A stretch of DNA of 35,728 nt, from the NCBI GenBank assembly GCA_025924315.1, contig JAICIO010000057.1, positions 1 to 35,728 of the forward strand, read 5' to 3'. Made by a program: the position numbers and the translations under genes. The notes below the pieces were generated by a model. That model worked only from the letters and a program-made list of their open reading frames with translations, did no database searches and was not told the DNA's origin. The DNA is from Phycisphaerae bacterium (GTDB lineage: Bacteria > Planctomycetota > Phycisphaerae > Tepidisphaerales > Tepidisphaeraceae). Every line of letters begins with the position of its first letter. Position 1 is the stretch's first letter. Positions 9,240 through 16,624 of the stretch are shown one piece after another.

Positions 9240-11345
9240 TCACCCCGGCATGATGTTGATCGGGTTGTAAGGGACGTTCAACCAGTTCATCACGATCCCG
9301 CTGACGAGCCAGAACCCCGCGGCGGCGGATTCGCCTACGATCAGGCCGATGAAGAACGGTTTCGCGGCGGCGTAGGCGCGGGATCCGCCGAATCGGACGA
9401 TGAGCAGCTTCGCGAGCCAACCTAAGAAGATGCTGAACCAGAGCTGGGCGGCGGGGAAGGTGTCGAGCATCAAGTACCCGATCGGATGCAGCGGCCACCA
9501 CGTAAAGCGCAATCGTAGAAAAGCCAACAGGAGTGTGAAGCAGAACCCGAATGTCCAATGCCCCGCGACGCTGGTGGGGCTGTAAAAGGTTTGCCGCTTG
9601 TATTGCACGGTGGCGCTGGAGAGATAGCCGGGGTTGGTCTGCGCGCCCCATTCGTTGATCGGCGTGCGGGCGGAGATGTCGCGCGTCGAGGCGTAGTGGT
9701 ATTCGGTCCAGAGCATGCTCGAGAAACTCGTGAAGTACCCGACGAGGAGTGAGAGAGCGAGAAGGGCGACGATGCGGCGACCGGTCGAGCGCTCGGAGGG
9801 TTCGGGGTTCAGGGTTCGGGGTTCAGTGGCAGAGGCCTTTTCTTCTACTGAACCCTGAACCACGAACCCTGAACCCTCCTTAAACACTGCTTCATCGGTG
9901 AGTTTCAGCCCGTGTGAGGCGTACACCGGCATCGTCTCGCGCATGTCGAAATGGACCGTTTGGAGCATGTGGCACAGGAAAAACGACTTCGTGTTGATCG
10001 CCATTCCCCAGCCGGCGCCGGAGAACATCCGCCATGGTTCGATCAGGGCGACACGCAGCTGACCGTGAACTAAACCCGCCTCGGCGATGATGCGCGTCAG
10101 GACCAAAAATAGCAGAAGCAATAATAGGATCGTGACGACGGCGGCGTGGATCTGGCAACCGGCGAGCATCAGGAAGCCCACCATTACAACGATGCATGCG
10201 ACGAGCCCCCAGAAGGCGAAGCGATATGAGAGATACCGTCCGCGGGGCTCATCGGCGCGTTCGCCACGGAAGGCTTGCCGGATCACCATGCCGAAATGCT
10301 TTCGGCCGATCCAGAAGATCGACAGGGCGAAGGCGATCACCGCGCCGAAGTGTTCGTCGGGTTGACCGTACGGTGTGGGGTCACCATAAAACAACCCCAG
10401 CACCACGCGCTCGCCGTTCCAGAGGATGTAGAAAAACCATAGGCTGAATGCGATCGACGACGGCAGGAAATACGCGGCGCCGACGGCGGTGAAGAAGATC
10501 GCGGAATCCTTGATCTTCGTGTCCACGTACGCCCACGGCGGTTCGCTGAAGAGGCTCCACAGATCGTAGCTCACCGGGATGTGCACGAAATGTTTCGGGT
10601 CGTAGCGGGCCATTCCGTTCCACGCGTGCAGCAGAAAAACCGCGAAAAATGCGATCCAGAAGACGCGTTGCCGCAGGATCTCGTTGAACCAATTGCCCTT
10701 TTTCGGCGCATCGATGAGTGCGAACTCGATCTGTGCAAGCGGGAACGCGAGGCGCTCGTTCTCGAACCATTGCCGGCGGACGATCACGACGATGCACATC
10801 AGTGCGCCGTAAAGCGCCGCGAGAAAAGCGCCCCACGCGAGGATCGGCACGACCCATGCGAAATAGGGTGGCGCGCCGGGACCGGTCCATCGGCCGATGA
10901 ATCCCGTTATCACCGGATCGGTCACCCACTCGCGCGGGGTATTGCCCGAAAATCGTGGAAACAACCAATGCGGCAGATTCCACTGCTCGAGCAGTGCGCG
11001 AAACTCCTGGCTTTCACCGGCATCACGAAATGGGATGATGAGCGACCCAGGCAGGTAGCGCATGAGCCCGCTGCTCGGAAGCGTGCAACTGACAAGCATC
11101 ATCGAGAACGCGACCGCCATCTCGCCGGATGTGAACGCGCGATGTGGCTTCCATCTCGACAACGGCCCGTTGACGAGCAGCGCGAAGAGGAATGCGAGCA
11201 TCACGGCGCCCAGCGGCAGGTTGTTGCCGACGAGGAAGGTGTTGTTCAGCGCGTAGTCGTTGTACGGCGTGAGCGCGCAGATCAGGACCACACCGGCGAG
11301 GCCGATGAAGACGGACCGCCAGGTGATGGCGCGGGTCGGCATCAT
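9240..11345 (-). CDS. DUF6785/DUF6784-like polytopic membrane protein
   Basis: This is a membrane protein of about 701 residues with a dozen or more hydrophobic segments. The conserved-looking parts (PYNDYALNNTFLVGNNLPLGA, SSGLMRYLPGSL, RIIAEAGLVHGQL, and the C-terminal VGESAAAGFWLVSGIVMNWL) fit the large OPT-like membrane proteins that are common in planctomycetes and labelled DUF6785/DUF6784. Transport is likely from topology, but the substrate is unknown. I chose the ATG at 11345, close to the first helix; an ATG at 11342 and a GTG at 11408 are possible, and none has a strong ribosome site. Residues about 490-517, between two membrane segments, are encoded by an in-frame inverted repeat (9795-9879) read as SGFVVQGS...TLNPEP. 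The gene converges with the unknown gene at 8380-9207. Confidence 0.72.
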   Translation of the reverse strand: MMPTRAITWRSVFIGLAGVVLICALTPYNDYALNNTFLVGNNLPLGAVMLAFLFALLVNGPLSRWKPHRAFTSGEMAVAFSMMLVSCTLPSSGLMRYLPGSLIIPFRDAGESQEFRALLEQWNLPHWLFPRFSGNTPREWVTDPVITGFIGRWTGPGAPPYFAWVVPILAWGAFLAALYGALMCIVVIVRRQWFENERLAFPLAQIEFALIDAPKKGNWFNEILRQRVFWIAFFAVFLLHAWNGMARYDPKHFVHIPVSYDLWSLFSEPPWAYVDTKIKDSAIFFTAVGAAYFLPSSIAFSLWFFYILWNGERVVLGLFYGDPTPYGQPDEHFGAVIAFALSIFWIGRKHFGMVIRQAFRGERADEPRGRYLSYRFAFWGLVACIVVMVGFLMLAGCQIHAAVVTILLLLLLFLVLTRIIAEAGLVHGQLRVALIEPWRMFSGAGWGMAINTKSFFLCHMLQTVHFDMRETMPVYASHGLKLTDEAVFKEGSGFVVQGSVEEKASATEPRTLNPEPSERSTGRRIVALLALSLLVGYFTSFSSMLWTEYHYASTRDISARTPINEWGAQTNPGYLSSATVQYKRQTFYSPTSVAGHWTFGFCFTLLLAFLRLRFTWWPLHPIGYLMLDTFPAAQLWFSIFLGWLAKLLIVRFGGSRAYAAAKPFFIGLIVGESAAAGFWLVSGIVMNWLNVPYNPINIMPG
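9795..9879. repeat. In-frame inverted repeat, GGGTTCGGGG family, copy 1
   Basis: Arms at 9795-9827 and 9847-9879 consist of alternating GGGTTCGGGGTTCA-type words facing their complements. The element is inside the DUF6785-like coding region and keeps the frame. On the coding strand it reads EGSGFVVQGS then TLNPEPSE. The second copy, in the VWA gene at 23100-23187, is read in the same frame and orientation. Confidence 0.88.
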
Positions 11346-11468
11346 GGGATCGAGCGTTGGAAGTGGACGACCAGCGTGGATGTGCTCGCTAGGTTCGCTC
11401 CGGGGCACGCGCCGCAGTGTACCGAGGCGCCGGCGGGGGCGTAAACCAAAGAGGATCCGGCGCGCAAG

Positions 11469-11597
11469 TCACGACGGGGTCGAACCTTCGGATTGCGGTG
11501 GGTTCGTTTTGCATTTTTCGGTGGAACATTGGCTGGAACATCGGTTGACGCCAGCGCCTTCTTCTTTTCTCCGAGAGTCTCGATAGCGAGCTGCCAT
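11469..11597 (-). CDS. Possible 42-residue Cys-containing leader ORF
   Basis: A short minus-strand frame starts at ATG 11597 with a good ribosome site (AAAGGAG, 6 nt upstream) and encodes 42 residues, beginning MAARYRDSRRKEEGAG and containing RCSSQCSTEKC. Another ATG at 11602 in a different frame opens 86 residues ending at 11342, but it sits only 1 nt from the same Shine-Dalgarno box. I recognise neither product, and codon use does not favour one. It lies upstream of the DUF6785-like gene on the same strand and could be a small gene or leader peptide, or chance. Confidence 0.25.
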   Translation of the reverse strand: MAARYRDSRRKEEGAGVNRCSSQCSTEKCKTNPPQSEGSTPS

Positions 11598-11768
11598 GAC
11601 ATGCTCCTTTCGGATGGAAATTGTGACATGTGCGAAACTGGCGAGCGGCGAACGCGCTCGCGCGACGGCACGGACGAGGGCGTCCGTGTCACACGGAAGG
11701 GTAGCAGGCGGAAGTGCGAAAGTCGGCGGAAAAATGGGCGTTTTTTGCGAATTTTGAAAAGGCTTTAG

Positions 11769-11906
11769 AGGCCTTCACGGCCGTCCCAGAGCTTTAGCGG
11801 CGGGCGGCATTTGTTCGGGGGTTGCGCTCGCGCGTCGCGATGCCGCCCGGACTTCGACGAGCTCAGTCGAGTCGCGCTTCGCTCTCGGACGGCCTTGAAG
11901 GTGGCC
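11769..11906. repeat. Nested inverted repeat
   Basis: The outer arms AGGCCTTCACGGCCGTCC (11769-11786) and GGACGGCCTTGAAGGTGGCC (11887-11906) pair imperfectly. Inside them CGGGCGGCAT (11801-11810) pairs perfectly with ATGCCGCCCG (11840-11849). The palindrome TCGACGAGCTCAGTCGA lies between the inner and outer right arms. The layout matches the nested elements at 17613-17826 and 20924-21090. Confidence 0.65.
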
Positions 11907-11958
11907 GACGCGTTCTTCTCGTAGCACGGGTTTTAACCGCTGCATGGTGTTGCGCAAA

Positions 11959-12525
11959 TCAGGGCAAATGCCGATCGAGGAGTTGATTGACCATGCGGCG
12001 CGCGATTTCGATCGTCTTCGGATTGTTCGTCACGCTTCGCGTCACGTAACAGCCTTCGAGAAGGAGGCAGAATTCTTCGGCCATCGATTTGGGGTCTTTG
12101 GCGCCGGCTTGTTCTCCCAACGTCGCGATGAATTCTTCCATCGCGCGCTTGTGTCGCTCGGCGAGCAGATGCACCGGGTCATGGGGAAGGGGGAATTCCA
12201 TGGCGGCCTTCACGAAGAAACAGCCGTGAAAGTCGTCGCCTTCGATGAAGAGCTGCACGACGTCGATGATGGCGCGGAGTTGTCCGACTGCGGTCGGTCC
12301 GCCGCGCTCGGCGACCATTGCGCGGAAGCGCTGTTCGATGAACCGTCCGACGTCTTCGAGCACCGCGACCATCAGCGCGTCTTTGCTCTCAAAATGTTTG
12401 TAGAACGCCGGCTTGCTGATTCCGACGTCGCCGTAAATGGTGTCGATGCCGACGTTGCGAAAACCTTCGTTGTAAAACCGCGCGCGGGCCGAGTCGATGA
12501 GGCGTTGTCGTGTGGTCGTGGGCAT
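11959..12525 (-). CDS. TetR/AcrR-family transcriptional regulator
   Basis: This is a 188-residue TetR-type repressor. The N-terminal DNA-binding domain is clear: RQRLIDSARARFYNEGF, then the helix-turn-helix VGIDTIYGDVGISKPAFYKH (about residues 21-40) and FESKDALMVAVL. The all-helical remainder is a ligand-binding and dimerisation domain whose effector cannot be read from the sequence. The ATG at 12525 gives the usual short leader MPTTTRQRL; upstream codons belong to the inverted repeat at 12555-12610. It is divergent from the mddA-like gene, with 219 nt between the starts. In TetR biology that arrangement usually means control of the neighbour and of itself. Short symmetric and direct repeats at 12647-12676 are candidate operators. 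Confidence 0.9.
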   Translation of the reverse strand: MPTTTRQRLIDSARARFYNEGFRNVGIDTIYGDVGISKPAFYKHFESKDALMVAVLEDVGRFIEQRFRAMVAERGGPTAVGQLRAIIDVVQLFIEGDDFHGCFFVKAAMEFPLPHDPVHLLAERHKRAMEEFIATLGEQAGAKDPKSMAEEFCLLLEGCYVTRSVTNNPKTIEIARRMVNQLLDRHLP

Positions 12526-12554
12526 GTGTGATTCTATGTGAGCGAATGTGCTTT

Positions 12555-12610
12555 CAACGTGACACGGCCTTCCAGGCCGTGCGCATGGCCTGAAAGGCCA
12601 TGTCACGTTG
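12555..12610. repeat. Interspersed inverted repeat, GTGACACGG family, intergenic copy
   Basis: The arms 12555-12581 and 12584-12610 (CAACGTGACACGGCC facing GGCCATGTCACGTTG) form an almost perfect long palindrome with a 2-nt centre. It lies between the divergent tetR and mddA-like genes. The same family occurs inside smc at 6319-6411. Here it starts 30 nt upstream of the TetR start codon and so could affect the tetR leader. Confidence 0.85.
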
Positions 12611-12646
12611 AACTCATCGTAGACTCTGATGCTGAGGTTGACCCGT

Positions 12647-12676
12647 AGTTAACCGCAAGTTTACCACAAGTTAACT
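12647..12676. promoter_or_regulatory. Candidate TetR operator / direct repeats
   Basis: The arms AGTTAAC (12647-12653) and GTTAACT (12670-12676) are inverted around 16 nt. The block can also be read as the direct repeats TTAACCGCAAG and TTTACCACAAG. It lies about 70 nt upstream of the mddA-like start and 120 nt upstream of the tetR start. It is placed well for autoregulation and control of the neighbour, but the operator role is inferred from position and symmetry only. Confidence 0.4.
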
Positions 12677-12744
12677 GGCCCGGTGCGTAAGCGCCTCCTA
12701 TTTTCCCTCGGTCAATGTGGGGCAGGAAAAACAGGAGCACAGCA

Positions 12745-13533
12745 ATGCAGCGGAAATTGTTCTTCATGTACGGCGTGGCGGCTCACGTGATGTTTTTAGG
12801 CGTGTATGCGTGGATGGCCGCGTTTGTCGGGAACTTCTCGTTCGGCTTTTTGCCGACGATCGACGGCCCGCGCGAGGGGCCGTTCTGGACGGCGGTGTTC
12901 GTGGATCTCGGGCTGATCGCGCTGTTCGGCGTGCAGCATTCGGTGATGGCCCGGCCGACGTTCAAGCGCTGGTGGACGCAGTACGTTCCGGAGCCGATCG
13001 AGCGCAGCACATACGTGATGATCTCAAATGTCCTGATGATTCTGCTCATGGTCTTGTGGCGTCCGCTGGGCGGATCGGTGTGGGATATTTCCGATCCCGC
13101 CGGGCGCCTCTTCGCTCATGGACTCTTTGCATTCGGCTGGCTGCTGGTGCCGGCGGCGAGCTTGATGATCAACCACTTTGATCTGTTCGGCACGCGGCAG
13201 GTCTGGTTGCATCTGAAAGGAACGGCTTATTCGCACCTGGCGTTCCGCACGCCGATGGCGTATCGCGTGGTGCGGCACCCGCTGTACGTCGGATGGCTGG
13301 TCGCCCTGTGGGCGACGCCGACGATGACGCTGACGCACCTGATCCTCGCCGCGGGTCTGAGCGCGTACATCTTCATTGCGATTCCGTTCGAGGAGCGGAA
13401 CCTCGTGGAACATTACGGTGAGCAGTACGAGAGCTATCGGCGGAACGTCGGCGGGTTGGTGCCGAAGATCGGCTGGAGGCGCTCAATTGGAACGACCACG
13501 TCGGACGACTACGCGGTTGAGCCGAAGGCGTAG
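12745..13533 (+). CDS. mddA: Methanethiol S-methyltransferase (MddA-like)
   Basis: This is a 262-residue membrane protein with five or six hydrophobic segments. It matches the NnrU/isoprenylcysteine-methyltransferase-like fold and, within it, the MddA family, which methylates methanethiol with S-adenosylmethionine to give dimethyl sulfide. Motifs I recognise are QHSVMARPTFKRWW, INHFDLFGTRQVW, FRTPMAYRVVRHPLYVGW, ATPTMTLTHL and the C-terminal FEERNLVEHYGEQYESYRR. RHPLY and the EERNL segment are the SAM-binding part of this fold. The ATG at 12745 has AGGAG 7-8 nt upstream; an in-frame ATG at 12715 lacks one. It lies divergent to a TetR gene that may control it. The assignment rests on motif memory; a related thiol or lipid methyltransferase is the main alternative. 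Confidence 0.82.
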   Translation: MQRKLFFMYGVAAHVMFLGVYAWMAAFVGNFSFGFLPTIDGPREGPFWTAVFVDLGLIALFGVQHSVMARPTFKRWWTQYVPEPIERSTYVMISNVLMILLMVLWRPLGGSVWDISDPAGRLFAHGLFAFGWLLVPAASLMINHFDLFGTRQVWLHLKGTAYSHLAFRTPMAYRVVRHPLYVGWLVALWATPTMTLTHLILAAGLSAYIFIAIPFEERNLVEHYGEQYESYRRNVGGLVPKIGWRRSIGTTTSDDYAVEPKA

Positions 13534-13544
13534 GAGGGATCATT

Positions 13545-13624
13545 GTCCACGAAGGACACGAAGGGTCACGAAGAAGATTTGCGGCTGCTGCGTCTCTTCG
13601 TGTCCTTCGTGGTCCTTCGTGGAT
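13545..13624. repeat. Interspersed inverted repeat, CCACGAAGGACACGAAGG family
   Basis: The arm 13545-13576 (GTCCACGAAGGACACGAAGG onward) faces the complementary arm 13593-13624 built from CTTCGTG words. It lies just after the mddA-like stop and before the end of the convergent small gene, so it could form a bidirectional 3' end. A related arm pair is nested inside the element at 20924-21090. Confidence 0.82.
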
Positions 13625-13654
13625 CATTTTTGCGCCACGAGTGTGGCGTACCGA

Positions 13655-13945
13655 TCAGCTGCCGAGCGGAAAAATCTCGTTGAACATTTTTGGGTAGTCG
13701 AGCGAATCGGGATATTCGGATTTGAACCGCTGCAGCGCATCTCGCTGAAACGCGATACTCCAGGGATACCCCCCGTGCAGAGCAAGCGGCAGGTTATGCA
13801 TGGCATCTGCCAGTGCGCGGCTTTGGGGTCCGTTGTTCGAATTGTTCCGGATATCGCAGAACGCGATTGACATGAGCTTACAGAGAGCGATTCGCTGGGT
13901 TTCCGTAGGTGGCGGATCGGGCGGGGAAGCATTCGTGGTGGCCAT
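13655..13945 (-). CDS. Small unknown soluble protein
   Basis: I do not recognise this 96-residue protein. It starts MATTNASPPDPPPTETQR, contains LCKLMSIAFCDIRN and DAMHNLPLALHGGYPWSI, and ends in EYPDSLDYPKMFNEIFPLG. It has no signal peptide or membrane segment. It has a natural-looking amino-acid composition and a Pro-rich start followed by a folded-looking domain, which supports a real gene. The ATG at 13945 was chosen because the open frame upstream runs through low-complexity repeat DNA. No strong ribosome site is visible. It stands alone between repeats, with mddA convergent on one side and mutM on the other. Confidence 0.6.
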   Translation of the reverse strand: MATTNASPPDPPPTETQRIALCKLMSIAFCDIRNNSNNGPQSRALADAMHNLPLALHGGYPWSIAFQRDALQRFKSEYPDSLDYPKMFNEIFPLGS

Positions 13946-14022
13946 GCTCGCCGAATCGTACTCGCGCGATGGGGTGGCATCACGAAATTGTTGTCGAAAA
14001 CAATCGTTGATTCGTCGCGGAA

Positions 14023-14087
14023 CCGAGAGAAGGAGGCGAGGAGACGAACCATAAGGCCCCAAGGTTCTTCCCCTCGCCTCCTCTCGG
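14023..14087. repeat. Interspersed inverted repeat, GAGAGAAGGAGGCGAGG family
   Basis: The arms 14023-14041 and 14072-14087 pair over about 16 bp with one bulge. It is a single copy in this window. It lies upstream of the small gene ending at 13655 and next to a second, unrelated repeat. Confidence 0.7.
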
Positions 14088-14158
14088 GCTCTCATCCTCC
14101 ACTCCGCTTTTCCTTCCCCCATTCATGCCCCCGCCAAAGGTGGACTCGCTTACGCAAC

Positions 14159-14239
14159 TGTCATCCTGAGCGCAGCGAAGGATCTCGAATTCGGAAATCG
14201 CTTTGGAACCCCGAGATTCTTCGCTGCGCTCAGAATGAC
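14159..14239. repeat. Interspersed inverted repeat, CATCCTGAGCGCAGCGAAGG family, copy 1
   Basis: The arm 14159-14187 (GTCATCCTGAGCGCAGCGAA onward) faces the complementary arm 14212-14239. Further copies are at 17662-17740 and 27916-27997. The arms are nearly identical among copies while the loops differ, so the arms are the conserved unit. It lies 38 nt past the mutM stop. Confidence 0.9.
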
Positions 14240-14277
14240 GCGCGTGCGCTGCGTGAAGGGAGTGAGCAGATTGGAGT

Positions 14278-15087
14278 TCACTTGCGCTTGTTCTGACAAT
14301 TCGGGCAGAAGTGCGTCGAGCGGCCGCCGAGGACGATGCGTTTGATCGGCTTTTTGCACGTGTGGCACGGCTCGTTCGCGCGATCGTAAACGCGGTGGAG
14401 TTTTTGGAATTTGCCCTTTCCGCCTTCGGCATCGACATAATCGCGCAACGTGCTGCCTCTGTGCTTGATCGCGCGGCGCAGGATTTTCTTGATGGCCGCG
14501 TGTAGCCGGTGAGCTTGCTCGCCGTTTAGTTTGTCGGCTCGGGCGAGCGGGTGGATGCCGGATTCGAATAACGCTTCGTCGGCGTAGATGTTTCCGATCC
14601 CCGCCAGCACGGTTTGATCGAGCAGGACATTCTTGATCGCGCGTTTCGTTCGTTTGAGCTTCTCGATCAGCACATCGAGCTTGACCTCAAGCGGCTCAGG
14701 ACCCATCGTCCCACCCGGATCCTCCGATCCGAGCCACCACACGCCACCAAATCGTCTCGGATCGCGAAATCGAAGTTCCTTTTCGTCGTCCAATTGAAGA
14801 ACGAGATGCGTGTGCTTCTCGATCGGTTTGTCGTCCGTTTCGATCGTCAGGCGTCCACTCATTCCCAGATGGATGAAGAAACGATTGGCGTCGTCGAGCA
14901 TGAAGACGATGCGCTTTCCGCGTCGCGTGAGGTCGGTCACGCGGCGGTTTGTCAAAAGTTTACGTAGATCGATCGACTCGGGCGTAACGATGTCATTCCG
15001 ATGCAGCGTCACGCGTGCGATTCGATGCCCGACGATGCGCGGGCGGAGCGTGGTGACGACGGTTTGAACTTCAGGTAATTCGGGCAT
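14278..15087 (-). CDS. mutM: Formamidopyrimidine-DNA glycosylase (Fpg/MutM)
   Basis: MutM removes oxidised purines such as 8-oxoguanine and cuts the DNA at the lesion. The 269-residue product starts MPELPEVQTVV, giving the catalytic Pro and Glu right after the removed Met. It carries the conserved Lys in TRRGKRIVF (about residue 59), the FIHLGMSGRL segment, the helix-two-turn-helix region VLAGIGNIYADEALF, and a C-terminal zinc finger (CHTCKKPIKRI...FCPNCQ). Length and motifs are typical. The start is fixed by the N-terminal catalytic residues. It is transcribed away from the moxR cluster. A small symmetric element (ATAATAG/CTATTAT, 15100-15118) lies just upstream of the start. Confidence 0.96.
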   Translation of the reverse strand: MPELPEVQTVVTTLRPRIVGHRIARVTLHRNDIVTPESIDLRKLLTNRRVTDLTRRGKRIVFMLDDANRFFIHLGMSGRLTIETDDKPIEKHTHLVLQLDDEKELRFRDPRRFGGVWWLGSEDPGGTMGPEPLEVKLDVLIEKLKRTKRAIKNVLLDQTVLAGIGNIYADEALFESGIHPLARADKLNGEQAHRLHAAIKKILRRAIKHRGSTLRDYVDAEGGKGKFQKLHRVYDRANEPCHTCKKPIKRIVLGGRSTHFCPNCQNKRK

Positions 15088-15099
15088 GCAACTTTGGTG

Positions 15100-15118
15100 A
15101 TAATAGGCGGTCTATTAT
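15100..15118. promoter_or_regulatory. Symmetric AT-rich element upstream of mutM
   Basis: ATAATAG (15100-15106) and CTATTAT (15112-15118) form a 7-bp inverted repeat with a 5-nt centre, 13 nt from the mutM start. On the minus strand TATTAT could also serve as a -10 box, but no good -35 is seen at 17 nt. It could be an operator or a promoter part. Confidence 0.3.
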
Positions 15119-15160
15119 TGTGTTGTGAGTTAAGGAGTTGTCGGTACGATCGAAGTGGAA

Positions 15161-15246
15161 TTGTTCATTTCAGGATTGTTCATTGTTCATTGTCGGGGGC
15201 AATCGAGCCTATTAAATGAACAAATGAAACAATGATCAATGAACAA
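15161..15246. repeat. Interspersed inverted repeat, TTGTTCATT family, copy 2
   Basis: The AT-rich arm 15161-15191 faces 15214-15246. The right arm ends 2 nt before the AGGAG ribosome site of the MoxR gene, so the element forms the immediate leader of the operon. It is the same family as 4420-4508. Confidence 0.8.
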
Positions 15247-15257
15247 TAGGAGCACTC

Positions 15258-16352
<1,095 letters not shown>

Positions 16353-16360
16353 GAGAACGA

Positions 16361-16624
16361 ATGAGCATTGACGAGATTCGGGATCTCGCGCGAAGAGAGC
16401 CGTTTCAGCCGTTTACCGTGCATTTGAACGACGGCTCGCGCTTGCGCGTGACGCAGCCCGATAACTTTTTCGCGCCTCGTGCATGGCGCACGGATTTCAT
16501 TGTCGCGATGGACGATGGGCGATGGTCGTGGGTCTATTTGAGAAACGTGGCGCACATCAGCACGCGCGGTGGATTACCAAGAACGACTTCGCGACGCAGG
16601 ACCGGTGGGGCTAACGAGGAATAA
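16361..16624 (+). CDS. Small conserved protein between moxR and DUF58
   Basis: This 87-residue soluble protein starts MSIDEIRDLARREPFQPFTV and continues HLNDGSRLRVTQPDNF. It resembles a small family I remember from planctomycetes, with a QPFQPFTIHLADGR...V.HPE-type core and a beta-rich fold; its function is unknown. The ATG at 16361 follows AGGAG at 5 nt and lies 9 nt after the moxR stop. Its stop TAA overlaps the ATG of the DUF58 gene by one base (TAATG), so it is probably translationally coupled to both neighbours. The basic tail (RTTSRRRTGGANEE) looks disordered. Confidence 0.8.
   Translation: MSIDEIRDLARREPFQPFTVHLNDGSRLRVTQPDNFFAPRAWRTDFIVAMDDGRWSWVYLRNVAHISTRGGLPRTTSRRRTGGANEE

Larger units (their letters stand above)
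11346..11958. other. Long intergenic region with nested hairpins
   Basis: This gap of about 600 nt separates the DUF6785-like gene from the TetR gene. I see no firmly supported gene in it. It contains a small hairpin, CGGACG/CGTCCG, at about 11669-11689. A nested inverted structure has outer arms 11769-11786 (AGGCCTTCACGGCCGTCC) and 11887-11906 and inner arms CGGGCGGCAT (11801-11810) and ATGCCGCCCG (11840-11849). A possible short minus-strand ORF at 11469-11597 is listed separately. The region probably carries the minus-strand promoter for the membrane gene. Confidence 0.6.
13946..14277. other. Intergenic region filled by two inverted repeats
   Basis: No gene is supported here. The stretch holds a GA-rich inverted repeat (CCGAGAGAAGGAGGCGAGG at 14023-14041 facing CCTCGCCTCCTCTCGG at 14072-14087) and a copy of the CATCCTGAGCGCAGCGAAGG family (14159-14239). 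Translated frames across these elements produce only repeat-derived peptides. Confidence 0.7.
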
